DNA of 12,022 nucleotides from an uncultured Eubacteriales bacterium (GCA_900542675.1 UQOT01000060.1:1-12022); one strand, 5' to 3'. Shown: positions 1-7,020, counted from the stretch's first letter. The notes: generated from the letters alone by a model not told the origin. Program-made: numbers and translations.

Positions 1-96
1 GGAAGCAGGGGAGTACGCGACATTAATTTGTGCCACAACGCGCACGCGAACCATAAAGACAAATATTATTTGCCCGTGAAGGCCCCCGACGAATGA
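1..96 (+). other. Unassigned open frame at window edge
   Basis: One forward frame is open from the left edge to a TGA at 94-96, giving about 31 residues that end in KYYLPVKAPDE, so this could be the 3' end of a gene starting outside the window. A reverse frame from an ATG at 126-124 is also open to the edge but has no ribosome binding site in front of it. I recognise neither product and cannot choose between them. The bidirectional hairpin at 167-192 would fit the end of a forward gene. Nothing else stands out between 97 and 166. Confidence 0.2.
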
Positions 97-166
97 GGGT
101 AATGCATATTGATATTCAGATGCCATAGTTTGTGGATTAATAATTGGCGGCATTGTGACTAACGAC

Positions 167-192
167 AAAACCGCTCCGATTGGAGCGGTTTT
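167..192. terminator. Bidirectional rho-independent terminator
   Basis: AAAACCGCTCC and GGAGCGGTTTT form a perfect 11-bp stem with a 4-base GATT loop. The arm ends are A4 and T4, so it works in either direction. It lies about 40 bases beyond the 3' end of the minus-strand tRNA-Arg, so terminating that transcript is the most likely use. It could also serve a forward gene ending near 96. Confidence 0.75.
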
Positions 193-231
193 CGATTTGC
201 CGAAAACAACGCGGTTTTACGGCGTTTTATG

Positions 232-308
232 TGGTATGCCCGACGGGATTTGAACCCGTGACCTTCAGAGTCGGAGTCTGACACTCTATCCAGCTGAGCT
301 ACGGACAC
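232..308 (-). tRNA. tRNA-Arg (anticodon CCG)
   Basis: On the minus strand the sequence folds as a complete 77-nt cloverleaf. It has a 7-bp acceptor (GTGTCCG/CGGGCAT, with G-U at 1:72 and U-G at 4:69), U8-A9, D stem GCTC/GAGT, anticodon stem TCAGA/TCTGA with loop CTCCGAC, and T stem ACGGG/CCCGT with loop TTCAAAT. Discriminator A and an encoded CCA follow. Anticodon CCG reads the arginine codon CGG. Directly 5' of the tRNA is a repeat-rich stretch (309-460) rather than the usual short leader; the nearest promoter-like sequence is at 466-494. Confidence 0.95.
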
Positions 309-316
309 TCGTCGTC

Positions 317-457
317 GCAAACTTCGTTATGCTACGTCCTCGGCTATACGCCGACGACTTCGCTCTCTTCGTTGCTCCTCCTCTTCCCAAAAACGCATGT
401 GCATTTTCGGGAACCCTTTTCTGCAAACTTCTTTATGCTACGTCCTCGGCTATACGC
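317..457. repeat. Pair of 35-bp direct repeats (317-351, 423-457)
   Basis: Two copies of a 35-bp sequence beginning GCAAACTT and ending GGCTATACGC lie 106 bp apart with one mismatch (G326 against T432). In the first copy, 336-344 and 350-358 can pair in 8 of 9 positions around a TATAC loop. A second hairpin (384-413) sits between the copies. No coding frame or transposase is present. The unit lies between tRNA-Arg(CCG) and its probable promoter, so it would be transcribed as tRNA leader. Its origin is unknown; an interspersed intergenic repeat or small non-autonomous element is my best guess. Confidence 0.7.
384..413. repeat. 14-bp-arm hairpin inside the repeat unit
   Basis: TTCCCAAAAACGCA (384-397) and TGCATTTTCGGGAA (400-413) form an inverted repeat around a 2-base centre, with two mismatches that can be G-U pairs in RNA. 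It sits midway between the two 35-bp direct repeats. It lacks a T-run on either side typical of a terminator, so it is more likely part of the repeat element. Confidence 0.6.
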
Positions 458-465
458 TGATTGCT

Positions 466-494
466 ATATTAACACAAAATTTGGTTTTTTGCAA
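466..494 (-). promoter_or_regulatory. Probable sigma-A promoter of tRNA-Arg(CCG)
   Basis: On the minus strand TTGCAA (494-489), a 17-base spacer and TAATAT (471-466) form a good sigma-A promoter, starting 5 bases beyond the stop codon of the glycosylase gene. The start of the tRNA is about 157 bases from the -10 box. At the other tRNA in this window the gap is 14 bases. Inference: the repeat unit at 309-460 has come between promoter and tRNA. Confidence 0.55.
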
Positions 495-499
495 GTAGT

Positions 500-991
500 T
501 TATAAAAATTCTTTAATTTTTGACCAGTCACGAATTAAGCGCTCCAATGTGTAACGGGCGTTGGCGGGGCTTGTGGAGGGAAGCGGTACGGAAGGTGTAC
601 CCTCTTTCGGCTGTATAAATTTTTTATACAGCCGAGTTGAAGTTCCGCCGTTTGTAAATACTGCTCTTATGTCTGCCGCGCCGAGTATCCGACCGATGTC
701 GTTCGACACAACATTACTTATTGAACTGTCGGATGAGCCCTCTATATCACAGCTCTTTATCACATCCCACACGGCAATTCCGCAGCTTAACAAAAATTCT
801 TTCTTTTCCGATACATTCTCCGGACACTTGCATTCTAACACTGCCGAAGTTACACGCCAGAACCTATTCTGCGGATGGCCGTAGAAAAACTCACTTTCGC
901 GGGACTTGACCGACGGAAAGCTGCCCAAAATCAAAATTTTGGAATTTTGGTCGTATACAGGCTCTATGTTATGATTTTGACGCTGCTTCAT
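500..991 (-). CDS. DNA-deoxyinosine (hypoxanthine) glycosylase, UDG family 6-like
   Basis: A 163-residue protein of the uracil-DNA-glycosylase superfamily, HDG/Mug-like branch. Members remove deaminated bases, mainly hypoxanthine, from DNA to start base excision repair in the cytoplasm. Visible motifs are GSFPS (23-27), the signature FYGHPQNRFW (36-45) with Asn42 a likely catalytic-site residue, VFTNGGTS (111-118), and LPSTSPANA (137-145) in the place of the DNA-intercalation motif. The length is normal for this small family. An upstream TTG at 1018 is in frame, but the ATG at 991 has GGAG (1002-999) at 7 bases, so I chose the ATG. It appears monocistronic and is divergent from the GH43 gene. 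The subfamily assignment is by motif memory; substrate preference is not proven by sequence. Confidence 0.88.
   Translation of the reverse strand: MKQRQNHNIEPVYDQNSKILILGSFPSVKSRESEFFYGHPQNRFWRVTSAVLECKCPENVSEKKEFLLSCGIAVWDVIKSCDIEGSSDSSISNVVSNDIGRILGAADIRAVFTNGGTSTRLYKKFIQPKEGTPSVPLPSTSPANARYTLERLIRDWSKIKEFL
608..634. repeat. Perfect 12-bp palindrome within the glycosylase gene
   Basis: CGGCTGTATAAA (608-619) and TTTATACAGCCG (623-634) are perfectly complementary around a 3-base T loop. The sequence lies wholly within the coding region, encoding RLYKKFIQP (residues 120-128 of the glycosylase). No T-run follows on the minus strand, so it is not an ordinary terminator. Confidence 0.8.
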
Positions 992-1180
992 ACTATTTCT
1001 CCAATTGCTTATGCTCAATATTTTTCAACTTATTTATCAGCACATTCAAATCTACAGGACGACTTGATTGCAGACTCAATACTCTAAATATCACATTTCT
1101 TTTACAATAAAACACTAATATATATTTTAACATAATATAACAGCATTGTAAACGCTAATTTTCGATTTTTTGTTGAAATA

Positions 1181-1228
1181 CAAACACTATTTTATATAAA
1201 CTTACAGTTGCAATTATAATCAAACACT
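1181..1228. repeat. 8-bp direct repeats 40 bp apart at the GH43 promoter
   Basis: CAAACACT occurs at 1181-1188 and 1221-1228, exactly 40 bp apart and each followed by an A/T-rich stretch. The first copy lies upstream of the -35 box and the second inside the promoter spacer. This is the layout of a two-site regulator or CRE-like control, but the repeats are short and could be chance. Confidence 0.3.
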
Positions 1229-1236
1229 GGTAAAAT
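1208..1236 (+). promoter_or_regulatory. Sigma-A promoter of the ankyrin-GH43 gene
   Basis: TTGCAA (1208-1213), a 17-base spacer and TAAAAT (1231-1236) lie 40 bases before the ATG. The ribosome binding site AAAGGA (1263-1268) is 8 bases from the start codon. Confidence 0.65.
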
Positions 1237-1276
1237 ATACTTAGATAAATATTATAAACCCGAAAGGAAATTTATT

Positions 1277-3184
1277 ATGAGCGAAATGACAGAACTAATC
1301 AAATGCCAAAAACTTGACGAAATCAAGAAAATTCTCGAAGTTACGCCGAAGCGCATTAATGAAGAGGACGAAAACGGCGTGCCTATGTCGCACTATATCG
1401 CGGCGACAGGCAATTTTGAGATGCTTAAATACCTTGTTGAATATACGATAGCGAGTTTCAATATCGGCGATAAAAACGGCAGAACAATTCTGCACGCCGC
1501 GGTTGAAGGCGGAAATTTGGACTGCGTGCGCTATATAACCGAAAGAGTCGGTATCTCACCTTGCGCAAGTGACAAGAAATTGGTTACACCGTATAAAATC
1601 GCACACGACAGCGAAAAAACCGATATTGAAGAATATTTTGAAGAGTATACCGGAGCGAAATACGAGGATATGTATCAAAACCCCGTTCGCACCGGCTTCT
1701 TTGCAGATCCGTCTATTGTGCGCGTCGGAGAGGATTATTATATGGTTAACTCGTCGTTCACATTCTTCCCCTGTATCCCGATATCGCACTCAACCGACCT
1801 TGTTAACTGGAAGGTAATAAGTCACGCAATAACCAATCCCGAATGGGCGAACATTGACGACTTGGAAGGCGGACGTGGATATTGGGCTCCCGATATCTCT
1901 TATTATAACGGTAAATTCTACATAACCGCAACGCTCAGATACAACGACACAGGTAAATTCCGCAGACAGATTGTTGTATCGTCCGAAAAACCCGAAGGAC
2001 CTTATTCAAAACCTGCATTTATTGAGGAGGACGGTATAGACCCGTCAATATTTACAGATGTCGACGGCAGACGCTATATGCTGCTCAACCGCGGCGCACG
2101 TATCTTTGAACTCGGTTCCGACTGCACCGAGCAGATTTCCGACGCCGAGCTTTTATACTACGGCGACAACAAGCGTGCTCCCGAAGGTCCGCATCTGCTT
2201 TATAAGGACGGTTGGTACTATCTGTTTGAAGCCGAGGGCGGCACAGGGCCGACGCATCAAATTACTGTTTCAAGGAGCAAAACACTCAAGGGCGTATACG
2301 AACCGTGCCCGTATAACCCGATTATGACCCAGCGCGACCTTGACGCAGCAATCACCTGCTGCGGTCACGGAAAACCGGTTCAGACACAGGACGGCGACTG
2401 GTATATTGTATACCTTGCATACCGTCTGTTTGATGCTAAGTGGGGAATTTTGGGGCGCGAGACCTGTCTTGACCCGATTACCTGGACTCCCGACGGCTGG
2501 CCTATTGTGAATAACTTAAACGGCCCGAGTGCGCTCCAGAAAAAACCGGCACTCAAGCCTATGACAGTCGAGCCCGACGGAGGCTTTGACGATTTTGAAG
2601 GCAGCGAATTAAAGCCGTACTGGATTTTCTCAAGAACACCCGAAAGCGATGGGATAAAAGTCGAAAACAGCCGCCTTTATATAAAGGGTTCAAAGGCTCC
2701 GCTCAGCTCGATGTTTGCAAAAAATATCACGGTACAAAGACAGCGCAACTTTAATTTTACCGTCACCGCAAAACTTGACCTCGGAGCTGAACTTATCGGC
2801 GACCAAAACTACGGTCTTACAGGATATTATGACGAAAACACATACTTCACCTATGGCATATACAAAAACGGAAACGGTTATGCTCTAAAGCTGTTTGAAA
2901 AGATTGATGAAGATGAGAAATATACATATACCGCCGATATTCCCGAGGTGCAAAGCTCACTGTATTTAAGAATAGTGACAGAAGGCTTAAAGAGAACATT
3001 CCTGTACAGCATTGACGGCAAGAGCTTTACAGAAGTCGGTACGGTTCAAAACCTGTACTACCTGTGTTCGCAAGCGATAACAAAGGGCAAACGGTTTACG
3101 GGCGCGATGATTGGAATGTATGCGTACAGCGGCGATAATACACCATTTTACGCAGCATTTGACAGCTTTAATTATGAAGCTTAA
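1277..3184 (+). CDS. Ankyrin-repeat / GH43 glycosidase fusion (beta-xylosidase or arabinofuranosidase type)
   Basis: A 635-residue protein in three parts. Residues 1-127 form about four ankyrin repeats (ILHAAVEGGNLDCVRYI at 71-87 is the clearest). Residues about 131-412 are a five-bladed GH43 catalytic domain. Residues about 436-635 form a beta-sandwich typical of the C-terminus of GH43 xylosidases. The GH43 triad is visible: general base Asp144 (FFADPSI), pKa-modulating Asp255 (GIDPSIF), general acid Glu303 (APEGPHL), plus the conserved central His364 (CCGHGKP). There is no signal peptide, so it should act in the cytoplasm on imported xylo- or arabino-oligosaccharides. GH43 enzymes do not usually carry an N-terminal ankyrin domain; here it is in frame with no stop, linked at about 128-135. 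The gene overlaps the DUF2520 gene by 11 bases. Activity class is sure; the exact substrate is not. Confidence 0.9.
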   Translation: MSEMTELIKCQKLDEIKKILEVTPKRINEEDENGVPMSHYIAATGNFEMLKYLVEYTIASFNIGDKNGRTILHAAVEGGNLDCVRYITERVGISPCASDKKLVTPYKIAHDSEKTDIEEYFEEYTGAKYEDMYQNPVRTGFFADPSIVRVGEDYYMVNSSFTFFPCIPISHSTDLVNWKVISHAITNPEWANIDDLEGGRGYWAPDISYYNGKFYITATLRYNDTGKFRRQIVVSSEKPEGPYSKPAFIEEDGIDPSIFTDVDGRRYMLLNRGARIFELGSDCTEQISDAELLYYGDNKRAPEGPHLLYKDGWYYLFEAEGGTGPTHQITVSRSKTLKGVYEPCPYNPIMTQRDLDAAITCCGHGKPVQTQDGDWYIVYLAYRLFDAKWGILGRETCLDPITWTPDGWPIVNNLNGPSALQKKPALKPMTVEPDGGFDDFEGSELKPYWIFSRTPESDGIKVENSRLYIKGSKAPLSSMFAKNITVQRQRNFNFTVTAKLDLGAELIGDQNYGLTGYYDENTYFTYGIYKNGNGYALKLFEKIDEDEKYTYTADIPEVQSSLYLRIVTEGLKRTFLYSIDGKSFTEVGTVQNLYYLCSQAITKGKRFTGAMIGMYAYSGDNTPFYAAFDSFNYEA

Positions 3185-4001
3185 CAATAACGATATCAAA
3201 AAACGCCGCATCGGATTTATAGGCGCAGGGAAAGTCGGCACATCGCTCGGCAAGTATTTAAGCCTGAACGGATTTAACGTCTGTGAATACTATTCGCGCA
3301 CAAAAAAATCCGCCGAGGACTCCGCTGAGTTTATCGGCGGCTGCACCGCAGTAAGCAGCATTGGCGATATGACCGCCGACACGATATTTATTACGGTAAG
3401 CGACGACTCGATTACTGAAATCGCGAATGACATTTCGCTCCTTGACAAAGATAAGATAAGCGGCAAAGTTTTCTGTCACACAAGCGGTTCTCTGCCTGCG
3501 GACGTATTGTCGCCGATAAAAGACGCGGGGAAAAATTCACGCACGGCAAGCCTGCATATGCTGCTTGCCGTAAACAGCAAGTACAAAAGCTATAGGGATT
3601 TCGGCAAGGCGTTCTTCACCCTTGACGGCTGCGGAGCGGATGATATACGCGAAATTATAACATACTGCGGCAATAAATCGCGTATAATCGACTCAAGATA
3701 CAAGGCGAAATATCACGCCGCCGCGGTATTTGTGAGCAACTTTGCCGCCGCGCTCGCAAACACAGGCTGCACACTGCTCACCGAATGTGGGTTTTCCTAT
3801 GACGAAGCACTAAACGCGCTTGCTCCGCTCATAAAAAACAATACCGAAAACATCATAAATGACGGTCCTCAAAAAGCCCTTACAGGGCCTGCCCGACGCG
3901 GTGACTTCGGAACGCTGGAAAAGCACCGAGCCTGCCTCAGCGGCGCAGAGCTTCAAATATATAACGACATAACAAATTATATACTTAATCAATTTAAATA
4001 G
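3174..4001 (+). CDS. Rossmann-fold / DUF2520 protein
   Basis: A 275-residue protein with an N-terminal NAD(P)-binding Rossmann domain (GAGKVG, residues 17-22, after the first beta strand) and a helical DUF2520 C-terminal domain. Conserved-looking motifs are HTSGS (102-106), YHAAAVFVSN (180-189) and ALTGPARRGD (235-244). The fold resembles pyrroline-5-carboxylate reductase and 6-phosphogluconate dehydrogenase-like enzymes, so an NAD(P)-dependent reductase is likely, but the family's substrate is not known to me. The frame is open further upstream to 3111, but that would lie inside the GH43 gene. The ATG at 3174 begins the recognisable protein and overlaps the GH43 stop by 11 bases. No clear ribosome binding site precedes it, so translation is probably coupled to the GH43 gene. 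Confidence 0.85.
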   Translation: MKLNNNDIKKRRIGFIGAGKVGTSLGKYLSLNGFNVCEYYSRTKKSAEDSAEFIGGCTAVSSIGDMTADTIFITVSDDSITEIANDISLLDKDKISGKVFCHTSGSLPADVLSPIKDAGKNSRTASLHMLLAVNSKYKSYRDFGKAFFTLDGCGADDIREIITYCGNKSRIIDSRYKAKYHAAAVFVSNFAAALANTGCTLLTECGFSYDEALNALAPLIKNNTENIINDGPQKALTGPARRGDFGTLEKHRACLSGAELQIYNDITNYILNQFK

Positions 4002-4004
4002 CAT

Positions 4005-4053
4005 AAATACATTTGTCACACTTTATAAAATTATATGGTTGACAAATGTATTT
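4005..4053. promoter_or_regulatory. BirA-type biotin operator over the bioY promoter
   Basis: AAATACATTTGTCA (4005-4018) and TGACAAATGTATTT (4040-4053) are perfect inverted 14-mers. The core reads TTGTCACAC (4013-4021), 15 bases, GGTTGACAA (4037-4045). This matches the layout of Gram-positive BirA sites (TTGT-nn-ACC, a 14-16 base spacer, GGT-nn-ACAA). The right half covers the -35 box of bioY, which suits repression when biotin is plentiful. Because a T-run (4051-4057) follows, the same repeat could also weakly terminate the upstream transcript. Confidence 0.7.
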
Positions 4054-4067
4054 TTTTATGTTATTAT
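4039..4067 (+). promoter_or_regulatory. Sigma-A promoter of bioY
   Basis: TTGACA (4039-4044), a 17-base spacer and TATTAT (4062-4067) form a near-consensus promoter. Its -35 box lies in the right half of the BirA-like operator. Confidence 0.85.
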
Positions 4068-4110
4068 CCTTAAAAAACAATTCAACAAAATTTAGGAGGA
4101 TATGACTACT

Positions 4111-4671
4111 ATGCAGAAAAAACTGACTATCAAAAAAATGGCGTTATGCGCTCTGTTTACCGCGCTTATCGCCGTAGGAGCGTTTATTAAAATCCCGCTG
4201 CCGCTCATTCCGTTCACACTACAGACAATGTTCGTCGTTCTTGCAGGCTTTCTGATTGGCGGCAACTTAGGAGGACTTAGTGCGCTTTTATATATGCTGC
4301 TCGGACTTATCGGCATACCGATATTCACAGGCGGCGGTGGCTTTTCATATATATTTAAGCCTACGTTCGGATATATAATCGGCTTTTGTATCGCGGCGTA
4401 CGCAGTCGGCAAAATCGCGTACGCAAACGGAAAACCGACGTCGCTTAAGCGTATGTTCGCGGCTATGCTTGCGGGCCTCGGGATAATATATGTTTTTGGA
4501 CTTATATATTTTTACATAATACAAAACTTTGTTAACGGAGTACCAATAAGCGCGGCAAAGGTTTTAACCGTTGGATTTTTAATAACTATCCCCGGCGACC
4601 TTATTACATGCAGTATAGCTTGTCTCGCCGCTCACAAAATCCGTCCGCATATAAAAAAATATATTTCATAA
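4111..4671 (+). CDS. bioY: Biotin ECF transporter S component BioY
   Basis: A 186-residue hydrophobic protein with about six membrane segments. It is the substrate-binding subunit for biotin, working with the shared energy-coupling module (EcfA, EcfA', EcfT), which is not encoded in this window. BioY hallmarks are PFTLQT (34-39), the Gly-rich loop FTGGGGFSYIFKPTFGYIIG (72-91), and IPGDL (160-164) near the C-terminus. AGGAGG at 4094-4099 is only 2 bases from the in-frame ATG at 4102 but 11 bases from the ATG at 4111, so I prefer the latter; the difference is three residues. It has its own promoter and a BirA-like operator, so it is probably induced when biotin is scarce. It ends at the shared terminator facing cysK. 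Confidence 0.95.
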   Translation: MQKKLTIKKMALCALFTALIAVGAFIKIPLPLIPFTLQTMFVVLAGFLIGGNLGGLSALLYMLLGLIGIPIFTGGGGFSYIFKPTFGYIIGFCIAAYAVGKIAYANGKPTSLKRMFAAMLAGLGIIYVFGLIYFYIIQNFVNGVPISAAKVLTVGFLITIPGDLITCSIACLAAHKIRPHIKKYIS

Positions 4672-4673
4672 AA

Positions 4674-4707
4674 ATAATAAAAGCCCGATTTTTCGGGCTT
4701 TTATTAT
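4674..4707. terminator. Bidirectional terminator between bioY and cysK
   Basis: ATAATAAAAGCCCGA and TCGGGCTTTTATTAT form a 15-bp stem around a TTTT loop, with A-rich and T-rich outer arms. It lies 2 bases after the bioY stop and 16 bases beyond the cysK stop, and so serves both convergent transcripts. Confidence 0.95.
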
Positions 4708-4723
4708 GAGCAATATATTAGCA

Positions 4724-5653
4724 CTATTCAAACATCGGTGTTGACAGATATCGCTCTCCTGTATCGGGGAGGAGTGCTACAATAACTTTTCCCTTGTTTT
4801 CGGGACGAACGGCAAGCTGTGCCGCAGCCCACACTGCCGCGCCGGATGATATTCCAACAAGTGCGCCCTCGCTGCGGGCAATCTCCCTGCCTGTCTCATA
4901 CGCATCATCGTTTGAAACGCGTATAATTTCGTCATATATATCTGTGTTAAGCGTTTCAGGCACAAAGTTTGCACCGATACCCTGTATTCCGTGCGGACCT
5001 GCTTTACCTTCGGAAAGCAGCGGCGAACTTTCAGGCTCAACTGCAACAATCTTTATATCAGAGTTCTGCGATTTCAAGTACTCGCCAACGCCGCTTATCG
5101 TTCCGCCTGTGCCGACTCCGGCAACAAAAATATCCACTTTACCGTCGGTATCGTTCCATATTTCGGGACCGGTTACCGCTTTGTGATACGCAGGATTAGC
5201 CGGGTTCACAAACTGTCCGACAATAATGCTGCCCGATATCTGAGAGTGCAGTTCCTCCGCCTTTTCAATCGCGCCCTTCATTCCTTTTGCGCCCTCAGTC
5301 AGTACAAGCTCCGCGCCGTATGCATTCATCAACTTTCTGCGTTCAATACTCATAGTCTCGGGCATTGCAATAATCAGATTATACCCTCTCGCTGCCGCAA
5401 CCGACGCAAGACCTATCCCTGTGTTGCCTGAAGTAGGCTCGATAATAGTCCCTCCCGGCTTTAAAATTCCTTTCCGCTCAGCATCATCAATCATAGCCAT
5501 CGCTATTCTGTCCTTGACCGAACCTGCCGGATTGAAGTACTCCAGCTTTGCGATAATTGTCGCCGGAATACTATGCTTCTTTTCATAATTACTAAGCTCC
5601 AAAAGCGGTGTTCCACCTATTAAATCGGTGATTTTCTTATAAATTTTTGCCAC
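4724..5653 (-). CDS. cysK: Cysteine synthase A (O-acetylserine sulfhydrylase)
   Basis: A 309-residue PLP enzyme making L-cysteine from O-acetylserine and sulfide in the cytoplasm. Fold-type II motifs are all in place: the PLP lysine Lys47 in NPAGSVKDR (41-49), the substrate loop TSGNTG (74-79), the phosphate-binding GTGGT (181-185), and GISSG (267-271), whose serine contacts the PLP ring. The length matches CysK. The start codon is GTG (5653-5651), with AAGGA (5665-5661) at 7 bases. It lies 38 bases downstream of metY on the same strand without a terminator between them, so the two form an operon. CysK rather than CysM is favoured by length and overall motifs. Confidence 0.96.
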   Translation of the reverse strand: MAKIYKKITDLIGGTPLLELSNYEKKHSIPATIIAKLEYFNPAGSVKDRIAMAMIDDAERKGILKPGGTIIEPTSGNTGIGLASVAAARGYNLIIAMPETMSIERRKLMNAYGAELVLTEGAKGMKGAIEKAEELHSQISGSIIVGQFVNPANPAYHKAVTGPEIWNDTDGKVDIFVAGVGTGGTISGVGEYLKSQNSDIKIVAVEPESSPLLSEGKAGPHGIQGIGANFVPETLNTDIYDEIIRVSNDDAYETGREIARSEGALVGISSGAAVWAAAQLAVRPENKGKVIVALLPDTGERYLSTPMFE

Positions 5654-5691
5654 GCAAAATTCCTTCTTTCAAAATAAAATCCTTTTATATT

Positions 5692-6978
5692 TTATATCAC
5701 TTTAAATGCCTCGTCAAGAGCGGCGATTAAGTCGTCTATATTTTCCGTACCGATTGACAAGCGAATTGTATTCGGCTTTATCCCCTGCTCGCTTAGCTCC
5801 TGCTCATTGCACTGCGAATGTGTGGTCGTTGCCGGATGAATAACAAGCGACTTAGAGTCCGCAACATTAGCAAGCAGCGAAAATATCTCAAGATTATCTA
5901 TAAAACGGTGCGCCTCCTCTGCGCCGCCCTTAATCTCAAATGTGAAAATTGAACCGCCGCCGTTTGGCAAATACTTCTTATAAAGCGTATGACTTGGCTC
6001 GGTCGCAAGCGACGGGTGATGCACTGCATTAACCTTCGGATGATTGTTTAAGTATTCCACAATCTTAAGCGCATTTTCGGCGTGCCGCTCAACTCGGAGC
6101 GAAAGCGTCTCAAGCCCCTGCAAGAATAAAAACGCGTGAAAAGGCGAAAGAGTTGCGCCGGTGTCACGAAGCAGTATCGCCCTGATGTACGTCACAAATG
6201 CCGCCGCGCCTACGTCCTTTGCAAAGCTAACGCCGTGATACGACGGATTTGGCTCAGTGAGATGCGGGTACTTTCCTGATGCCACCCAATCAAACCTGCC
6301 GCTGTCAACAATTACGCCGCCGATTGCCGTACCGTGTCCGCCTATGAACTTTGTCGCACTGTGAATGACTATATCCGCTCCGTACTCAATCGGTCGTATA
6401 AGATACGGCGTCGCGAATGTCGAGTCAACGACAAGCGGAATGCTATGGCTGTGCGCAATATTAGCTATTTTCTCAATATCAATCAAATTGCAGTTCGGAT
6501 TACCCAGCGTCTCAATAAATATTGCCTTGGTGTTATCACGAACAGCTTTCTCAAACGCCCCGTCCTCCTCAGGGTCAACAAATGTAGTTTCTATTCCGAA
6601 ATCGGGCAGAGTATGCTCAAGCAAGTTGTACGTGCCGCCGTATATCGTCTTTGATGCAACAATATGGTCACCGCTGTGCGCAAGCGCCTGAATGGTATAT
6701 GTAATCGCCGCCGCGCCCGATGCTGTCGCAAGAGCGGCTGTGCCGCCTTCAAGCGCCGCTATCCTTTGCTCAAATACATCCTGAGTCGGATTGGTCAGCC
6801 TGCCGTATATATTACCTGCATCGCGAAGCCCAAATCGGTCTGCCGCATGCCTTGAGTTGTGAAAAACAAACGAAGTCGATGCGTATATAGGCACGGCCCT
6901 TGCATCTGTCGCCGTGTCTGCCTGCTCCTGCCCAACGTGTAATTGCTTTGTCTCGAACTTCCAGTCTTTATTCGCCAT
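5692..6978 (-). CDS. metY: O-acetylhomoserine sulfhydrylase
   Basis: A 428-residue PLP enzyme of the Cys/Met metabolism family that joins O-acetylhomoserine and sulfide to give homocysteine. Motifs are YGRLTNPT (58-65, contacting the neighbouring subunit's cofactor), VVDSTFATP (183-191, with Asp185 pairing with the PLP nitrogen), the PLP lysine Lys210 in SATKFIGGHG (207-216), and HPATTTH (381-387). Its length of about 430 and the N-terminal HVGQ (14-17) favour MetY over the shorter MetB/MetC enzymes of about 380. The ATG has AAGGGG (6993-6988) at 9 bases. It is first in the metY-cysK operon, so sulfide is directed to both methionine and cysteine. A promoter and a possible operator lie just upstream. 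Confidence 0.95.
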   Translation of the reverse strand: MANKDWKFETKQLHVGQEQADTATDARAVPIYASTSFVFHNSRHAADRFGLRDAGNIYGRLTNPTQDVFEQRIAALEGGTAALATASGAAAITYTIQALAHSGDHIVASKTIYGGTYNLLEHTLPDFGIETTFVDPEEDGAFEKAVRDNTKAIFIETLGNPNCNLIDIEKIANIAHSHSIPLVVDSTFATPYLIRPIEYGADIVIHSATKFIGGHGTAIGGVIVDSGRFDWVASGKYPHLTEPNPSYHGVSFAKDVGAAAFVTYIRAILLRDTGATLSPFHAFLFLQGLETLSLRVERHAENALKIVEYLNNHPKVNAVHHPSLATEPSHTLYKKYLPNGGGSIFTFEIKGGAEEAHRFIDNLEIFSLLANVADSKSLVIHPATTTHSQCNEQELSEQGIKPNTIRLSIGTENIDDLIAALDEAFKVI

Positions 6979-7003
6979 TTGTATTATCCCCTTTTATTAT
7001 ACT

Positions 7004-7020
7004 CCTATATTTCCTATAGG
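7004..7020. promoter_or_regulatory. Candidate Rrf2/CymR-type operator for metY-cysK
   Basis: CCTATA (7004-7009) and TATAGG (7015-7020) are inverted around 5 bases and lie just downstream of the predicted transcription start. Short A/T-rich palindromes of this form are typical of Rrf2-family regulators such as CymR, which controls cysteine genes in Firmicutes. The regulator gene is not in the window and the exact consensus in this lineage is unknown to me. Confidence 0.35.

Noticed and set aside
317..457. CRISPR array
   Set aside because: There are only two repeats with one 71-base gap, which itself holds a hairpin, and no cas genes or leader are present.
232..460. Integrated mobile island at tRNA-Arg(CCG)
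   Set aside because: No integrase, no repeat of the tRNA 3' end elsewhere in the window, and the repeats lie on the 5' side of the tRNA rather than at its 3' end.
372..554. A 60-residue plus-strand frame over the repeat unit
   Set aside because: It lies across hairpins and direct repeats and runs into the end of the glycosylase gene, with no ribosome binding site or family match.
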